A stretch of DNA of 64,000 nucleotides from positions 2,531,001-2,595,000 of the forward strand of contig JAYKNF010000014.1 of assembly GCA_036172665.1 (NCBI GenBank). The letters run 5' to 3'. A model generated the notes under the pieces. That model saw only the letters and a program-made list of their open reading frames with translations. It had not been told where the DNA came from and searched no databases. The DNA comes from Prosopocoilus inquinatus (lineage: Eukaryota; Arthropoda; Insecta; Coleoptera; Lucanidae). Both the position numbers and the translations under genes were made by a program. Positions 13,065 to 26,100 of the stretch are shown here, piece by piece. Positions within the stretch are counted from its first letter, which is position 1; every line of letters begins with the position of its first letter.

Positions 13065-14892
13065 TGTTAAACGAAACAACACGCATTAGCGTTGTTCCTG
13101 TGATGTATCTAATCGATCCTTACTTATCTAACATGTTATTTGACGTTTGGATGGACTCCAGTAAGTCTGATGTGAGGTACAATGTTTTGGGACGCAGCAG
13201 GAGCTGGAAATAGTTTTAAACGAAACAACACGTATTAGCGTTGTTCCTGTGCTGTATCTAATCGATCCTTACTTATCTATCATGTTATTTGACGTTTCGA
13301 TGGACTCCAGTAACTTAGATGTGAGATACGAAGTTCTCGGACGCAGCTGAAGCTAGAAATAGTTTTAAACGAAACAACACGCATTAGCGTTGTTCCTGTG
13401 ATGTATCTAAACGATCCTTACTTATCTAACATGTTATTTGACGTTTGGATGGACTCCAGTAAGTCTGATGTGAGATACAAAGTTTTTGGACGCAGCAGGA
13501 GCTGGAAATAGTTTTAAACGAAACAACACGTATTAGCGTTGTTCCTGTGCTGTATCTAATCGATACTTACTTATCTATCATGTTATTTGACGTTTGGATG
13601 GACTCCAGTAACCCTGACGTGAGATACGAAGTTCTCGGACGCAGCAGAAGCTGGAAATAGTTTTAAACGAAACAACACGCATTAGCGTTGTTCCTGTGAT
13701 GTATCTAATCGATCCTTACTCATCTATCATATTATTTGACGTTTCGATGGACTCCAGTAACTCTAATGCGAGATACGAATTTCTCGGACGCAGCTGAAGC
13801 TGGAAATAGTTTTAAACGAAACAACACGCATTAGCGTTGTTCCTGTGATATATGTAATCGATCCTTACTCATCTATCATGTTATTTGACGTTTGGATGGA
13901 CTCCAGTAACTCTGATGTGAGATACAAAGTTCTCGGACTCAGCAGAAGCTGGAAATAGTTTTGAACGAAACAACACGCATTAGCGTTGTTCCTGTGATGT
14001 ATCTAATCGATCCTTACTCATCTATCATGTTATTTGGCGTTTCGATGGACTCTAGTTACTCTGATGTGAGATACGATGTTCTCGGACGCAGCAGAAGCTG
14101 GAAATAGTTTTAAACGAGACAACACGTATTAGCGTTGTTCCTGTGATGTATCTAATCGATCCTTACTTATCTACTATGTTATTTGACGTTTCGATGGACT
14201 CCAGTAACTCTGATGTGATATACGAAATTTTCGGACGCAGCAGAAGCTGGAAATAGTTTTAAACGAAACAACACGCATTAGCGTTGTTCCTGTGATGTAT
14301 CTAATCGATCCTTACTTATCTATCATGTTATTTGACGTTTGGATGGACTCCAGTATCTCTGATGTGAGATACAAAGTTCTCGGACGCAGCAGAAGCTGGA
14401 AATAGTTTTGAACGAAACAACAAGTAATAGCGTTGTTCCTGTGATGTATCTAATCGATCCTTACTTAGCTACTATGTTATTTGACGTTTCGATGGACTCC
14501 AGTAACTCTGATGTGATCTACGAAATTTTCGGACGCAGCAGAAGCTGGAAATAGTTTTAAACGAAACAACACGCATTAGCGTTGTTTCTGTGATGTATCT
14601 AACCGATCCTTACTTATCTATCATGTTATTTGACGTTTGGATATACTCCAGTATCTCTGATGTGAGATAGAAAGTTCTCGGACGCAGCAGAAGCTGGAAA
14701 TAGTTTTGAACGAAACAACACGTATTAGCGTTGTTCCTGTGATGTATCTAATCGATCCTTTCTTAGCTACTATGTTATTTGACGTTTCGATGGACTCCAG
14801 TAACTCTAATGTGAGATAAGAAATTTTCGGACGCAGCAGAAGCTGGAAATAGTTTTAAACGAAACAACAGGCACTAGCGTTGTTCCTGTGAT

Positions 14893-15641
14893 GTATCTAA
14901 TCGATCCTTACTCATCTATCATGTTAGTTGCCGTTTCGATGGACTCCAGTAACTTTGATGTGAGATACAAAGTTCTTGGACGCAGCAGAAGCTGGAAATA
15001 GTTTTGAACGAAACAACACGTATTAGCGTTGTTCCTGTGATGTATCTAATCGATCCTTACTTAGCTACTATGTTATTTGACGTTTCGATGGACTCCGGTA
15101 ACTCTGATGTGAGATACAAAGTTTTCGGACGCAGCAGAAGCTGGAAATAGTTTTGAACGAAACAACACTTATTAGCGTTGTTCCTGTGATGTATCTAATC
15201 GATCCTTACTCATCTATCATGTTATTTGCCGTTTCGATGGACTCCAGTAACTTTGATGTGAGATACGAAGTTCTCGGACGCAGCTGGAGCTAGAAATAGT
15301 TTTAAACGAAACAACACGCATTAGCGTTGTTCCTGTGCTGTATCTAATTAATCGATCCTTACTTAGCTACTATGTTATTTGACGTTTCGATGGACTCCAG
15401 TAACTCTAATGTGAGATACGAAATTTTCGGACGCAGCAGAAGCTGGAAATAGTTTTAAACGAAACAACACGCATTAGCGTTGTTCCTGTGATGTATCTAA
15501 TCGATCCTTACTCATCTATCATGTTATTTGCCGCTTCGATGAACTCCAGTAACTTTGATGTGAGATACGAATTTCTCGGACGCAGCTGAAGCTAGAATTA
15601 GTTTTAAACGGAACAACACGCATTAGCGTTGTTCCTGTGAT
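14893..15641 (+). repeat. 5-monomer block (749 bp), copy 1
   Basis: Five monomers, 749 bp (5 x 149 + 4), followed immediately by a second near-identical copy. Markers are CATGTTAGTTGCCG (14,920 and 15,669), GACTCCGGTAAC, and a 4-bp TAAT insertion giving CTAATTAATCG (15,344, 16,093). The monomer-position-1 edge was not used as the boundary, because the similarity begins within the first unit. Confidence 0.85.
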
Positions 15642-16390
15642 GTATGTAATCGATCCTTACTCATCTATCATGTTAGTTGCCGTTTCGATGGACTCCAGTA
15701 ACTTTGATGTGAGATACAAAGTTCTTGGACGCAGCAGAAGCTGGAAATAGTTTTGAACGAAACAACACGTATTAGCGTTGTTCCTGTGATGTATCTAATC
15801 GATCCTTACTTAGCTACTATGTTATTTGACGTTTCGATGGACTCCGGTAACTCTGATGTGAGATACAAAGTTTTCGGACGCAGCAGAAGCTGGAAATAGT
15901 TTTGAACGAAACAACACTTATTAGCGTTGTTCCTGTGATGTATCTAATCGATCCTTACTCATCTATCATGTTATTTGCCGTTTCGATGGACTCCAGTAAC
16001 TTTGATGTGAGATACGAAGTTCTCGGACGCAGCTGGAGCTAGAAATAGTTTTAAACGAAACAACACGCATTAGCGTTGTTCCTGTGCTGTATCTAATTAA
16101 TCGATCCTTACTTAGCTACTATGTTATTTGACGTTTCGATGGACTCCAGTAACTCTAATGTGAGATACGAAATTTTCGGACGCAGCAGAAGCTGGAAATA
16201 GTTTTAAACGAAACAACACGCATTAGCGTTGTTCCTGTGATGTATCTAATCGATCCTTACTCATCTATCATGTTATTTGCCGCTTCGATGAACTCCAGTA
16301 ACTTTGATGTGAGATACGAATTTCTCGGACGCAGCTGAAGCTAGAATTAGTTTTAAACGGAACAACACGCATTAGCGTTGTTCCTGTGAT
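15642..16390 (+). repeat. 5-monomer block (749 bp), copy 2
   Basis: Second tandem copy of 14,893-15,641. A partial third occurrence of the TAAT-insertion unit lies 600 bp on (CTAATTAATCG at 16,693, that is 4 x 149 + 4). The amplification therefore continued with one monomer fewer. This is a clear case of unequal exchange creating a short HOR. Confidence 0.85.
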
Positions 16391-16950
16391 GTATGTAATC
16401 GATCCTTACTCATCTATCATGTTATTTGGCGTTTCGATGGACTCTAGTTACTCTGATGTGAGATACGATGTTCTCGGACGCAGCAGAAGCTGGAAATAGT
16501 TTTGAACGAAACAACACGTATTAGCGTTGTTCCTGTGATGTATGTAATCGATCCTTACTCATCTATCATGTTATTTGCCGTTTCGATGGACTCCAGTAAC
16601 CTTGATGTGAGATACGAAGTTCTCGGACGCAGCTGCAGCTAGAAATAGTTTTAAACGAAACAACACGCATTAGCGTTGTTCCTGTGCTGTATCTAATTAA
16701 TCGATCCTTACTTAGCTACTATGTTATTTGACGTTTCGATGGACTCCAGTAACTCTAATGCGAGATACGAAATTTTCGGACGCAGCAGAAGCTGGAAATA
16801 GTTTTAAACGAAACAACACGCATTAGCGTTGTTCCTGTGATGTATCTAATCGATCCTTACTCATCTATCATGTTATTTGCCGTTTCAATAGACTCCAGTA
16901 ACTTTGATGTGAGATAAGAAGTTCTCGGACGCAGCTGAAGCTGGAAATAG

Positions 16951-17019
16951 TTTTAAACGAAACAACATAACTTAGATGTGAGATACGAAGTTCTCGGACG
17001 CACCTGAAGCTAGAAATAG
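16951..17019 (+). repeat. 69-bp truncated monomer (80-bp internal deletion)
   Basis: TTTTAAACGAAACAACA (positions 1-17) runs directly into TAACTTAGATG (position 98 onward), an 80-bp deletion at 16,967. It is the shortest unit in the window and occurs once. It could be a slippage or unequal-exchange product, or a local assembly error. Confidence 0.9.
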
Positions 17020-19549
17020 TTTTAAACGAAACAACACGCATTAGCGTTGTTCCTGTGCTGTATCTAATCGTTCCTTACTTATCTATAATGTTATTTGACA
17101 TTTCGATGGACTCCAGTAACTCTGATGTGAGATACGACGTTTTCGGACGCAGCAGCAGCTGGAAATAGTTTTAAACGAAACAACACATATTAGCGTTGTT
17201 CCTGTAATGTATCTAATCGATCCTTACTGATCTATCATGTTATTTGACGTTTGGACGGACTCCAGTAACTCTGATGTGAGATACAAAGTTATCGGACGCA
17301 GCAGAAGCTGGAAATAGTTTTGAACGAAACAACACTTACTAGCGTTGTTCCTGTGATGTATCTAAACGATCCTTACTTATCTAACATGTTATTTGACGTT
17401 TGGATGGACTCTAGTAAGTTTGATGTGAGATACAAAGTTTTTGGACGCAGCAGGAGCTGGAAATAGTTTTAAACGAAACAACACGTATTAGCGTTGTTCC
17501 TGTGCTGTATCTAATCGATACTTACTTATCTATTATGTTATTTGACGTTTCGATGGACTCCACTAACTCTGATGTGAGATACGAAGTTTTCGGACGCAGC
17601 AGAAGCTGGAAATAGTTTTAAACGAAACAACACGTATTAGCGTTGTTCCTGTGATGTATCTAATCGATCCTTACTCATCTATCATGTTATTTGACGTTTG
17701 GATGGACTCCAGTAACTCTGATGTGAGATACAAAGATTTCGGACGCAGCAGAAGCTGGAAATAGTTTTGAACGAAACAACACGTATTAGCGTTGTTCCTG
17801 TGATGTATCTAAACGATCCTTACTTATCTAACATGTTATTTGACGTTTGGATGGACTCCAGTAAGTCTGATGTGAGATACAAAGTTTTTGGACGCAGCAG
17901 GAGTTGGAAATAGTTTTAAACGAAACAACACGCATTAGCGTTGTTCCTGTGCTGTATCTAATCGATACTTACTTATCTATCATGTTATTTGACGTTTCGA
18001 TGGACTCCAGTAACTCTGATGTGAGATACGAAGTTTTCGGACGCAGCAGGAGCTGGAAATAGTTGTAAACGAAACAACACGTTTTAGCGTTGTTCCTGTG
18101 CTGTATCTAATCGATCCTTACTTATCTATCATGTTATTTGACGTTTCGATAGGCTCCAGTAACTGATGTGAGATACGACGTTTTCGGACGCAGCAGAAGC
18201 TGGAAATAGTTTTAAACGAAACAACACGCATTAGCGATATTCCTGTGATGTATCTAAACGAACCTTACTCATCTATCATGTTATTTGACGTTTGGACGGA
18301 CTCCAGTAACTCTGATGTGAGATACAAAGTTCTCGGACGCAGCAGAAACTGGAAATAGTTTTGAACGAAGCAACACGTATTAGCGTTGTTCCTGTGATGT
18401 ATCTAAACGATCCTTACTTATCTAACATGTTATTTAAAATTTGGATGGACTCCAGTAAGTCTGATGTGAGATACAAAGTTTTTGGACGCAGCAGGAGCTG
18501 GAAATAGTTTTAAACAAAACAACACGCATTAGCGTTGTTCCTGTGCTGTATCTAATCGATCCTTACTTATCTATTATGTTATTTGACGTTTGGATGGACT
18601 CCAGTAACCCTGACGTGAGATACGAAGTTCTCGGACGCAGCAGAAGCTGGAAATAGTTTTAAACGAAACAACACGTATTAGCGTTGTTCCTGTGATGTAT
18701 CTAATCGATCCTTACTCATCTATCATGTTATTTGACTTTGGATGGACTCCAGTAACTCTGATATGAGATACAAAGTTTTTGGACGCAGCAGAAGCTGGAA
18801 ATAGTTTTAAACGAAACAACACGTATTAGCGTTGTTCCTGTGCTGTATCTAATCGATCCTTACTTATCTATTACGTTATTTGACGTTTGGATGGACTCCA
18901 GTAACCCTGACGTGAGATACGAAGTTCTCGGACGCAGCAGAAGCTGGAAATAGTTTTAAACGAAACAACACGCATTAGCGTTGTTCCTGTGATGTATCTA
19001 ATCGATCCTTACTCATCTATCATGTTATTTGGCGTTTCGATAGACTCCAGTAACTCCGATGTGAGATACAAAGTTTTTGGACGCAGCAGCAGCTGGAAAT
19101 AGTTTTAAACGAAACAACACGTATTAGCGTTGTTCCTGTGATGTATCTAAACGATCCTTACTTATCTAACATGTTATTTGACGTTTGGATGGACTCCAGT
19201 AAGTCTGATGTGAGATACAAAGTTTTTGGACGCAGCAGGAGCTGGAAATAGTTTTAAACGAAACAACACGCATTAGCGTTGTTCCTGTGCTGTATCTAAT
19301 CTATCCTTACTCATCTATCATGTTATTTGACGTTTGGATGGACTCCAGTAACTCTGATGTGAGATACAAAGTTTTTGGACGCAGCAGAAGCTGGAAATAG
19401 TTTTGAACGAAACAACACGTATTAGCGTTGTTCCTGTAATGTATCTAATCGATCCTTACTTAGCTACTATGTTATTTGACGTTTCGATGGACTCCAGTAA
19501 CTCTAATGTGAGATACGAAATTTTCAGACGCAGCAGCAGCTGGAAATAG

Positions 19550-20145
19550 TTTGAAACGAAACAACACATATTAGCGTTGTTCCTGTGATGTATCTAATCG
19601 ATCCTTACTCATCTATCATGTTATTTGACGTTTGGACGGACTCCAGTAACTCTGATGAGAGATACAAAGTTCTCTGACGCAGTAGAAGCTGGAAATAGTT
19701 TTGAACGAAACAACACGTATTAGCGTTGTTCCTGTGATGTATCTAAACGATCCTTACTTATCTAACATGTTATTTGACGTTTGGACGGACTCCAGTAACT
19801 CTGATGAGAGATACAAAGTTCTCTGACGCAGTAGAAGCTGGAAATAGTTTTAAACGAAACAACACGCATTAGCGTTGTTCCTGTGATGTATCTAATCGAT
19901 CCTTACTCATCTATCATGTTATTTGACGTTTGGACGGACTCCAGTAACTCTGATGAGAGATACAAAGTTCTCTGACGCAGTAGAAGCTGGAAATAGTTTT
20001 GAACGAAACAACACGTATTAGCGTTGTTCCTGTGATGTATCTAAACGATCCTTACTTATCTAACATGTTATTTGACGTTTGGACGGACTCCAGTAACTCT
20101 GATGAGAGATACAAAGTTCTCTGACGCAGTAGAAGCTGGAAATAG
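19550..20145 (+). repeat. Two tandem copies of a 298-bp chimeric dimer
   Basis: Four monomers (19,550, 19,699, 19,848, 19,997) all carry the same right half, with GACGGACTCC, TGATGAGAGATAC, TCTCTGACGC and GCAGTAGAAG. Their left halves alternate between the CTAATCGATCC/CATCTATC type and the CTAAACGATCC/TATCTAAC type. Elsewhere the second left half is normally joined to an AAGTCTGATG...AGGAGCTGG right half, so these units are recombinants. TCTCTGACGC recurs at 19,671, 19,820, 19,969 and 20,118, exactly 149 bp apart. Confidence 0.8.
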
Positions 20146-22226
20146 TTTTAAACGAAACAACACGCATTAGCGTTGTTCCTGTGATGTATCTAATCGATCC
20201 CTACTCATCTATCATGTTATTTGGCGTCTTGATGGACTCCAGTAACTTAGATGTGAGATACGAAGTTCTCGGACCCAGCTGAAGCTAGAAATAGTTTTAA
20301 ACGAAACAACACGCATTAGCGTTGTTCCTGTGCTGTATCTAATCGATCCTTACTTATCTATCATGTTATTTGACATTTCGATGGTCTCCAGTAACTCTGA
20401 TGTGAGATACGACGTTTTCGGACGCAGCGGCAGCTGGAAATAGTTTTAAACGAAACAACACGCATTAGCGTTGTTCCTGTGTAGTATCTAATCGATCCTT
20501 ACTCATCTATCATGTTATTTGACGTTTGGATGGACTCCAGTAACTCTGATGTGAGATACAAAGATTTCGGACGCAGCAGAAGCTGGAAATAGTTTTGAAC
20601 GAAACAACACGTATTAGCGTTGTTCCTGTGATGTATCTAAACGATCCTTACTTACCTAACATGTTATTTGGCGTCTTGATGGACTCCAGTAACTTAGATG
20701 TGAGATACGAAGTTCTCGGACCCAGCTGAAGCTAGAAATAGTTTTAAACGAAACAACACATATTAGCGTTGTTCCTGTAATGTATCTAATCGATCCTTAC
20801 TTAACTATCATGTTATTTGACGTTTCGATGGACTCCAGTAACTTAGATGTGAGATACGAAGTTCTCGGACGCAGCTGAAGCTAGAAATAGTTTTAAACGA
20901 AACAACACGCATTAGCGTTGTTCCTGTGATGTATCTAATCGATCCTTACTTATCTATCATTTTATTTGACGTTTGGATGGACTCCAGTAACCCTGACTTG
21001 AGATACGAAGTTCTCGGACGCAGCCGAAGCTGGAAATAGTTTTAAACGAAACAACACGTATTAGCGTTGTTCCTGTGATGTATCTAATCGATCCTTACTC
21101 ATCTATCATATTATTTGACTTTTGGATGGACTCCAGTAACTCTGATGTGAGATACAAAGTTTTTGGACGCAGCAGAAGCTGGAAATAGTTTTGAACGAAA
21201 CAACACGTATTAGCGTTGTTCCTGTGATGTATCTAATCGATCCTTACTTAGCTACTATGTTATTTGACGTTTCGATGGACTCCAGTAACTCTAATGTGAG
21301 ATACGAAATTTTCGGACGCAGCAGCAGCTGGAAATAGTTTGAAAAAAAACAACACATATTAGCGTTGTTCCTGTGATGTATCTAATCGATCCTTACTCAT
21401 CTATCATGTTATTTGACGTTTGGATGGACTCCAGCAAGTCTGATGTGAGATACAAAGTTTTTGGACGCAGCAGGAGCTGGAAATAGTTTTAAACGAAACA
21501 ACACGTATTAGCGTTGTTCCTGTGCTGTATCTAATCGATAATTACTTATCTATCATGTTATTTGACGTTTCGATGGACTCCAGTAACTCTGATGTGAGAT
21601 ACGACGTTTTCGGACGCAGCAGAAGCTGGAAATAGTTTTAAACGAAGCAACACGTATTGGCGTTGTTCCTGTGATATATCTAATCGATCCTTACTTAGCT
21701 ACTATGTTATTTGACGTTTCGATCGACTCCAGTAACTCTAATGTGAGATACGAAATTTTCGGACGCAGCAGAAGCTGGAAATAGTTTTAAACGAAACAAC
21801 ACGCATTGGCGTTGTTCCTGTGATGTATCTAATCGATCCTTACTCATCTATCATGTTATTTGGCGTTTCGATGAACTCCAGTAACTTAGATGTGAGATAC
21901 GAAGTTCTCGGACCCAGCTGAAGCTAGAAATAGTTTTAAACGAAACAACACGCATTAGCGTTGTTCCTGTGCTGTATCTAATCGATCCTTACTTATCTAT
22001 CATGTTATTTGACATTTCGATGGACTCCAGTAACTCTGATGTGAGATACGACGTTTTCGGACGCAGCAGCAGCTGGAAATAGTTTTAAACGAAACAACAC
22101 ATATTAGCGTTGTTCCTGTAATGTATCTAATCGATCCTTACTCATCTATCATGTTATTTGACGTTTGGACAGACTCCAGTAACTCTAATGTGAGATACAA
22201 GGTTATCGGACGCAGCAGAAGCTGGA

Positions 22227-23116
22227 AATAGTTTTAAACGAAACAACACGCATTAGCGTTGTTCCTGTGATGTATCTAATCGATCCTTACTTAGCTACAA
22301 TGTTATTTGACGTTTCGATGGACTCCAGTAACTCTAATGTGATATACGACGTTTTCGGACGCAGCAGAAGCTGGAAATAGTTTTAAACGAAGCAACACGT
22401 ATTGGCGTTGTTCCTGTGATATATCTAATCGATCCTTACTCATCTATCATGTTATTTGACGTTTGGATGGACTCCAGTAACTCTGATGTGAGATACAAAG
22501 TTTTTGGACGCAGCAGAAGCTGGAAATAGTTTTGAACGAATCAACACCTATTAGCGTTGTTCCTGTGATGTATCTAATCGATCCTTACTTAGCTACTATG
22601 TTATTTGACGTTTCGATGGACTCCAGTAACTCTAACGTGAGATACGAAATTTTCCGACGCAGCAGCAGCTGGAAATAGTTTTAAACGAAACAACACATAT
22701 TAGCGTTGTTCCTGTGATATATCTAATAGATCCTTACTCATCTATCATGTTATTTGGCGTTTCGATGGACTCCAGTAGCTCTGATGTGAGATACGACGTT
22801 TTCGGACGCAGCAGAAGATGGAAATAGTTTTAAACGAAACAACACGCATTCCTGTGATGTATCTAATCGATCCTTACTCATCTATCATGTTATTTGACGT
22901 TTCGATGGACTCCAGTAAGTCTGATGTGAGATACGACGTTTTCGGACGCAGCAGAAGCTGGAAATAGTTTTAAACGAAACAACACGTATTAGCGTCGTTC
23001 CTGTGATGTATTTAATCGATCCTTACTTATCTAACATGTAATTTAAAGTTTGGATGGACTCCAGTAAGTCTGATGTGAGATACAAAGTTTTTGGAAGCAG
23101 CAGGAGCTGGAAATAG
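22227..23116 (+). repeat. 6-monomer block with a 9-bp-deleted unit, copy 2
   Basis: Second copy of 4,466-5,355, with the same rare markers (TTTTCCGACG near 22,651, GCAGAAGATGG, the 9-bp deletion at 22,850, CATGTAATTTAAAGTTTGG near 23,035). It lies inside the larger block that also has an inverted counterpart in the right arm at 59,530-62,365. It is therefore one of several copies of the same HOR segment in this window. Confidence 0.8.
22828..22967 (+). repeat. 140-bp monomer with 9-bp deletion (left copy 2)
   Basis: Identical class of deletion (positions 24-32 missing) as the unit at 5,067-5,206, in the same variant context. It is therefore a copy by descent and not an independent event. Confidence 0.9.
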
Positions 23117-26100
23117 TTTTAAACGAAACAACACGTATTAGCGTTGTTCCTGTGCTGTATCTAATCGATCCTTACTTATCTATCATGTTATTTGGCGTTT
23201 CGATGGACTCCAGTAGCTCTGATGTGAGATACGACGTCTTCGGACGCAGCAGAAGCTGGAAATAGTTTTAAACGAAACAACACGCATTAGCGTTGTTCCT
23301 GTGATGTATCTAATCGATCCTTACTTAGCTACTATGTTATTTGACGTTTCGATGGACTCCAGTAACTCTAATGTGAGATACGACGTTTTCGGACGCAGCA
23401 GAAGCTGGAAATAGTTTTAAACGAAACAACACGTATTAGCGTTGTTCCTGTGATGTATCTAATCGATCCTTACTCATCTATCATGTTATTTGACGTTTGG
23501 ATGGACTCCAGTAACTCTGATGTGAGATACAAAGTTTTTGGACGCAGCAGAAACTGGAAATAGTTTTGAACGAAACAACACGTATTAACGTTGTTCCTGT
23601 GATGTATCTAATCGATCCTTACTTAGCTGCTATGTTATTTGACGTTTCGATGGACTCCAGTAACTCTAATGTGAGATACGAAATTTTCGGACGCAGCAGC
23701 AGCTGGAAATAGTTTTAAATGAAACAACACATATTAGCGTTGTTCCTGTGATGTATCTAATCGATCCTTACTCATCTATCATGTTATTTGACGTTTGGAT
23801 GGACTCCAGTAACTCTGATGTGAGATACAAAGATTTCGGACGCAGCAGAAGCTGGAAATAGTTTTGAACGAAACAACACGTATTAGCGTTGTTCCTGTGA
23901 TGTATCTAAACGATCCTTACTTACCTAACATGTTATTTGGCGTCTTGATGGACTCCAGTAACTTAGATGTGAGATACGAAGTTCTCGGACCCAGCTGAAG
24001 CTAGAAATAGTTTTAAACGAAACAACACATATTAGCGTTGTTCCTGTAATGTATCTAATCGATCCTTACTTAACTATCATGTTATTTGACGTTTGGATGG
24101 ACTCCAGTAACTCTGATGTGAGATACAAAGATTTCGGACGCAGCAGAAGCTGGAAATAGTTTTGAACGAAACAACACGTATTAGCTTTGTTCCTGTGATG
24201 TATCTAAACGATAATTACTTTCCTAACATGTTATTTGGCGTCTTGATGGACTCCAGTATCTTAGATGTGAGATACGAAGTTCTCGGACCCAGCTGAAGCT
24301 AGAAATAGTTTTAAACGAAACAACACATATTAGCGTTGTTCCTGTAATGTATCTAATCGATCCTTACTTAACTATCATGTTATTTGACGTTTGGACGGAC
24401 TCCAGTAACTCTGATGTGAGATACAAAGTTATCGGACGCAGCAGAAGCTGGAAATAGTTTTGAACGAAACAACACGTATTAGCGTTGTTCCTGTGCTGTA
24501 TCTAATCGATCCTTACTCATCTATCATGTTATTTGGCGTTTCGATGGACTCCAGTAACTTAGATGTGAGATACGAAGTTCTCGGACGCAGCTGAAGCTAG
24601 AAATAGTTTTAAACGAAACAACACGCATTAGCGTTGTTCCTGTGTAGTATCTAATCGATCCTTACTTATCTATCATGTTATTTGACATTTCGATGGACTC
24701 CAGTAACTCTGATGTGATATACGACGTTTTCGGACGCAGCAGCAGCTGGAAATAGTTTTAAACGAAACAACACATATTAGCGTTGTTCCTGTGATGTATC
24801 TAATCGATCCTTACTCATCTATCATGTTATTTGACGTTAGGACGGACTCCAGTAACTCTGATGTGAGATACAAAGTTATCGGACGCAGCAGAAGCTTTAA
24901 ATAGTTTTGAACGAAACAACACGTATTAGCGTTGTTCCTGTGCTGTATCTAATCGATCCTTACTCATCTATCATGTTATTTGACGTTTGGATGGACTCCA
25001 GTAACTCTGATGTGAGATACAAAGTTTTTGGACCCAGCAGAAGCTGGAAATAGTTTTGAACGAAACAACACCTATTAGCGTTGTTCGTGTGATGTATCTA
25101 ATCGATCCTTACTTATCTACTATGTTATTTGACGTTTCGATGGACTCCAGTAACTCTAAAGTGAGATACGAAATTCTCGAACGCAGCAGCAGCTGGAAAT
25201 AGTTTTAAACGAAACAACACATATTAGCGTTGTTCCTGTGATGTATCTAATCGATCCTTACTCATCTATCATGTTATTTGACGTTCGGACGGACTCCAGT
25301 AACTCTGATGAGAGATACAAAGTTCTCGGACGCAGTAGAAACTGGAAATAGTTTTGAACGAAGCAACACGTATTAGCGTTGTTCCTGTGATGTATCTAAA
25401 CGATCCTTACTTATCTAACATGTTATTTGAAGTTTGGATGGACTCCAGTAAGTCTGATGTGAGATACAAAGTTTTTGGACGCAGCAGGAGCTGGAAATAG
25501 TTTTAAACGAAACAACACGTATTAGCGTTGTTCCTGTGCTGTATCTAATCGATCCTTACTCATATATCATGTTATTTGGCGTTTCGATGGACTCCAGTAG
25601 CTCTGATGTGAGATACGACGTTTTCGGACGCAGCAGAAGCTGGATATAGTTTTAAACGAAACAACACGCATTAGCGTTGTTCCTGTGATGTATCTAATCG
25701 ATCCTTACTCATCTATCATGTTATTTGGCGTTTCGATGGACTCCAGTAACTTTGATGTGAGATACGAATTTCTCGGACGCAGCTGAAGCTGGGAATAGTT
25801 TTAAATAAAACAACACGTATTAGCGTTGTTCCTGTGATGTATCTAATCGATCCTTACTCATCTATCATGTTATTTGGCGTTTCGATGGACTCCAGTAGCT
25901 CTGATGTGAGATACGACGTTTTCGGACGCAGCAGCAGCTGGAAATAGTTTTAAACGAAACAACACATATTATCGTTATTCCTGTGATGTATCTAATCGAT
26001 CCTTACTCATCTATCATATTATTTGACGTTTGGACGGACTCCAGTAACTCTGATGTGAGATACAAAGTTATCGGACGCAGCAGAAGCTGGAAATAGTTTT

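Larger units (their letters stand above)
20925..23760 (+). repeat. 2.8-kb HOR segment with an inverted copy at 59,530-62,365
   Basis: Nineteen monomers whose order, read backwards, matches the right arm at 59,530-62,365. Paired coordinates sum to about 83,289 throughout. Matched rare markers, left to right: ACCCTGACTTGAG with GCAGCCGAAG; TTGACTTTTGG with CATATTATT; the A8 tract at 21,342; the 9-bp deletion at 22,850; CATGTAATTTAAAG with GGAAGCAGC; TATTAACG with TTAGCTGCTATG near 23,630; and TTTTAAATGAAAC near 23,712. Parts of the segment also match 39.3-42.1 kb. It shows that both arms come from a common HOR. Confidence 0.8.
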
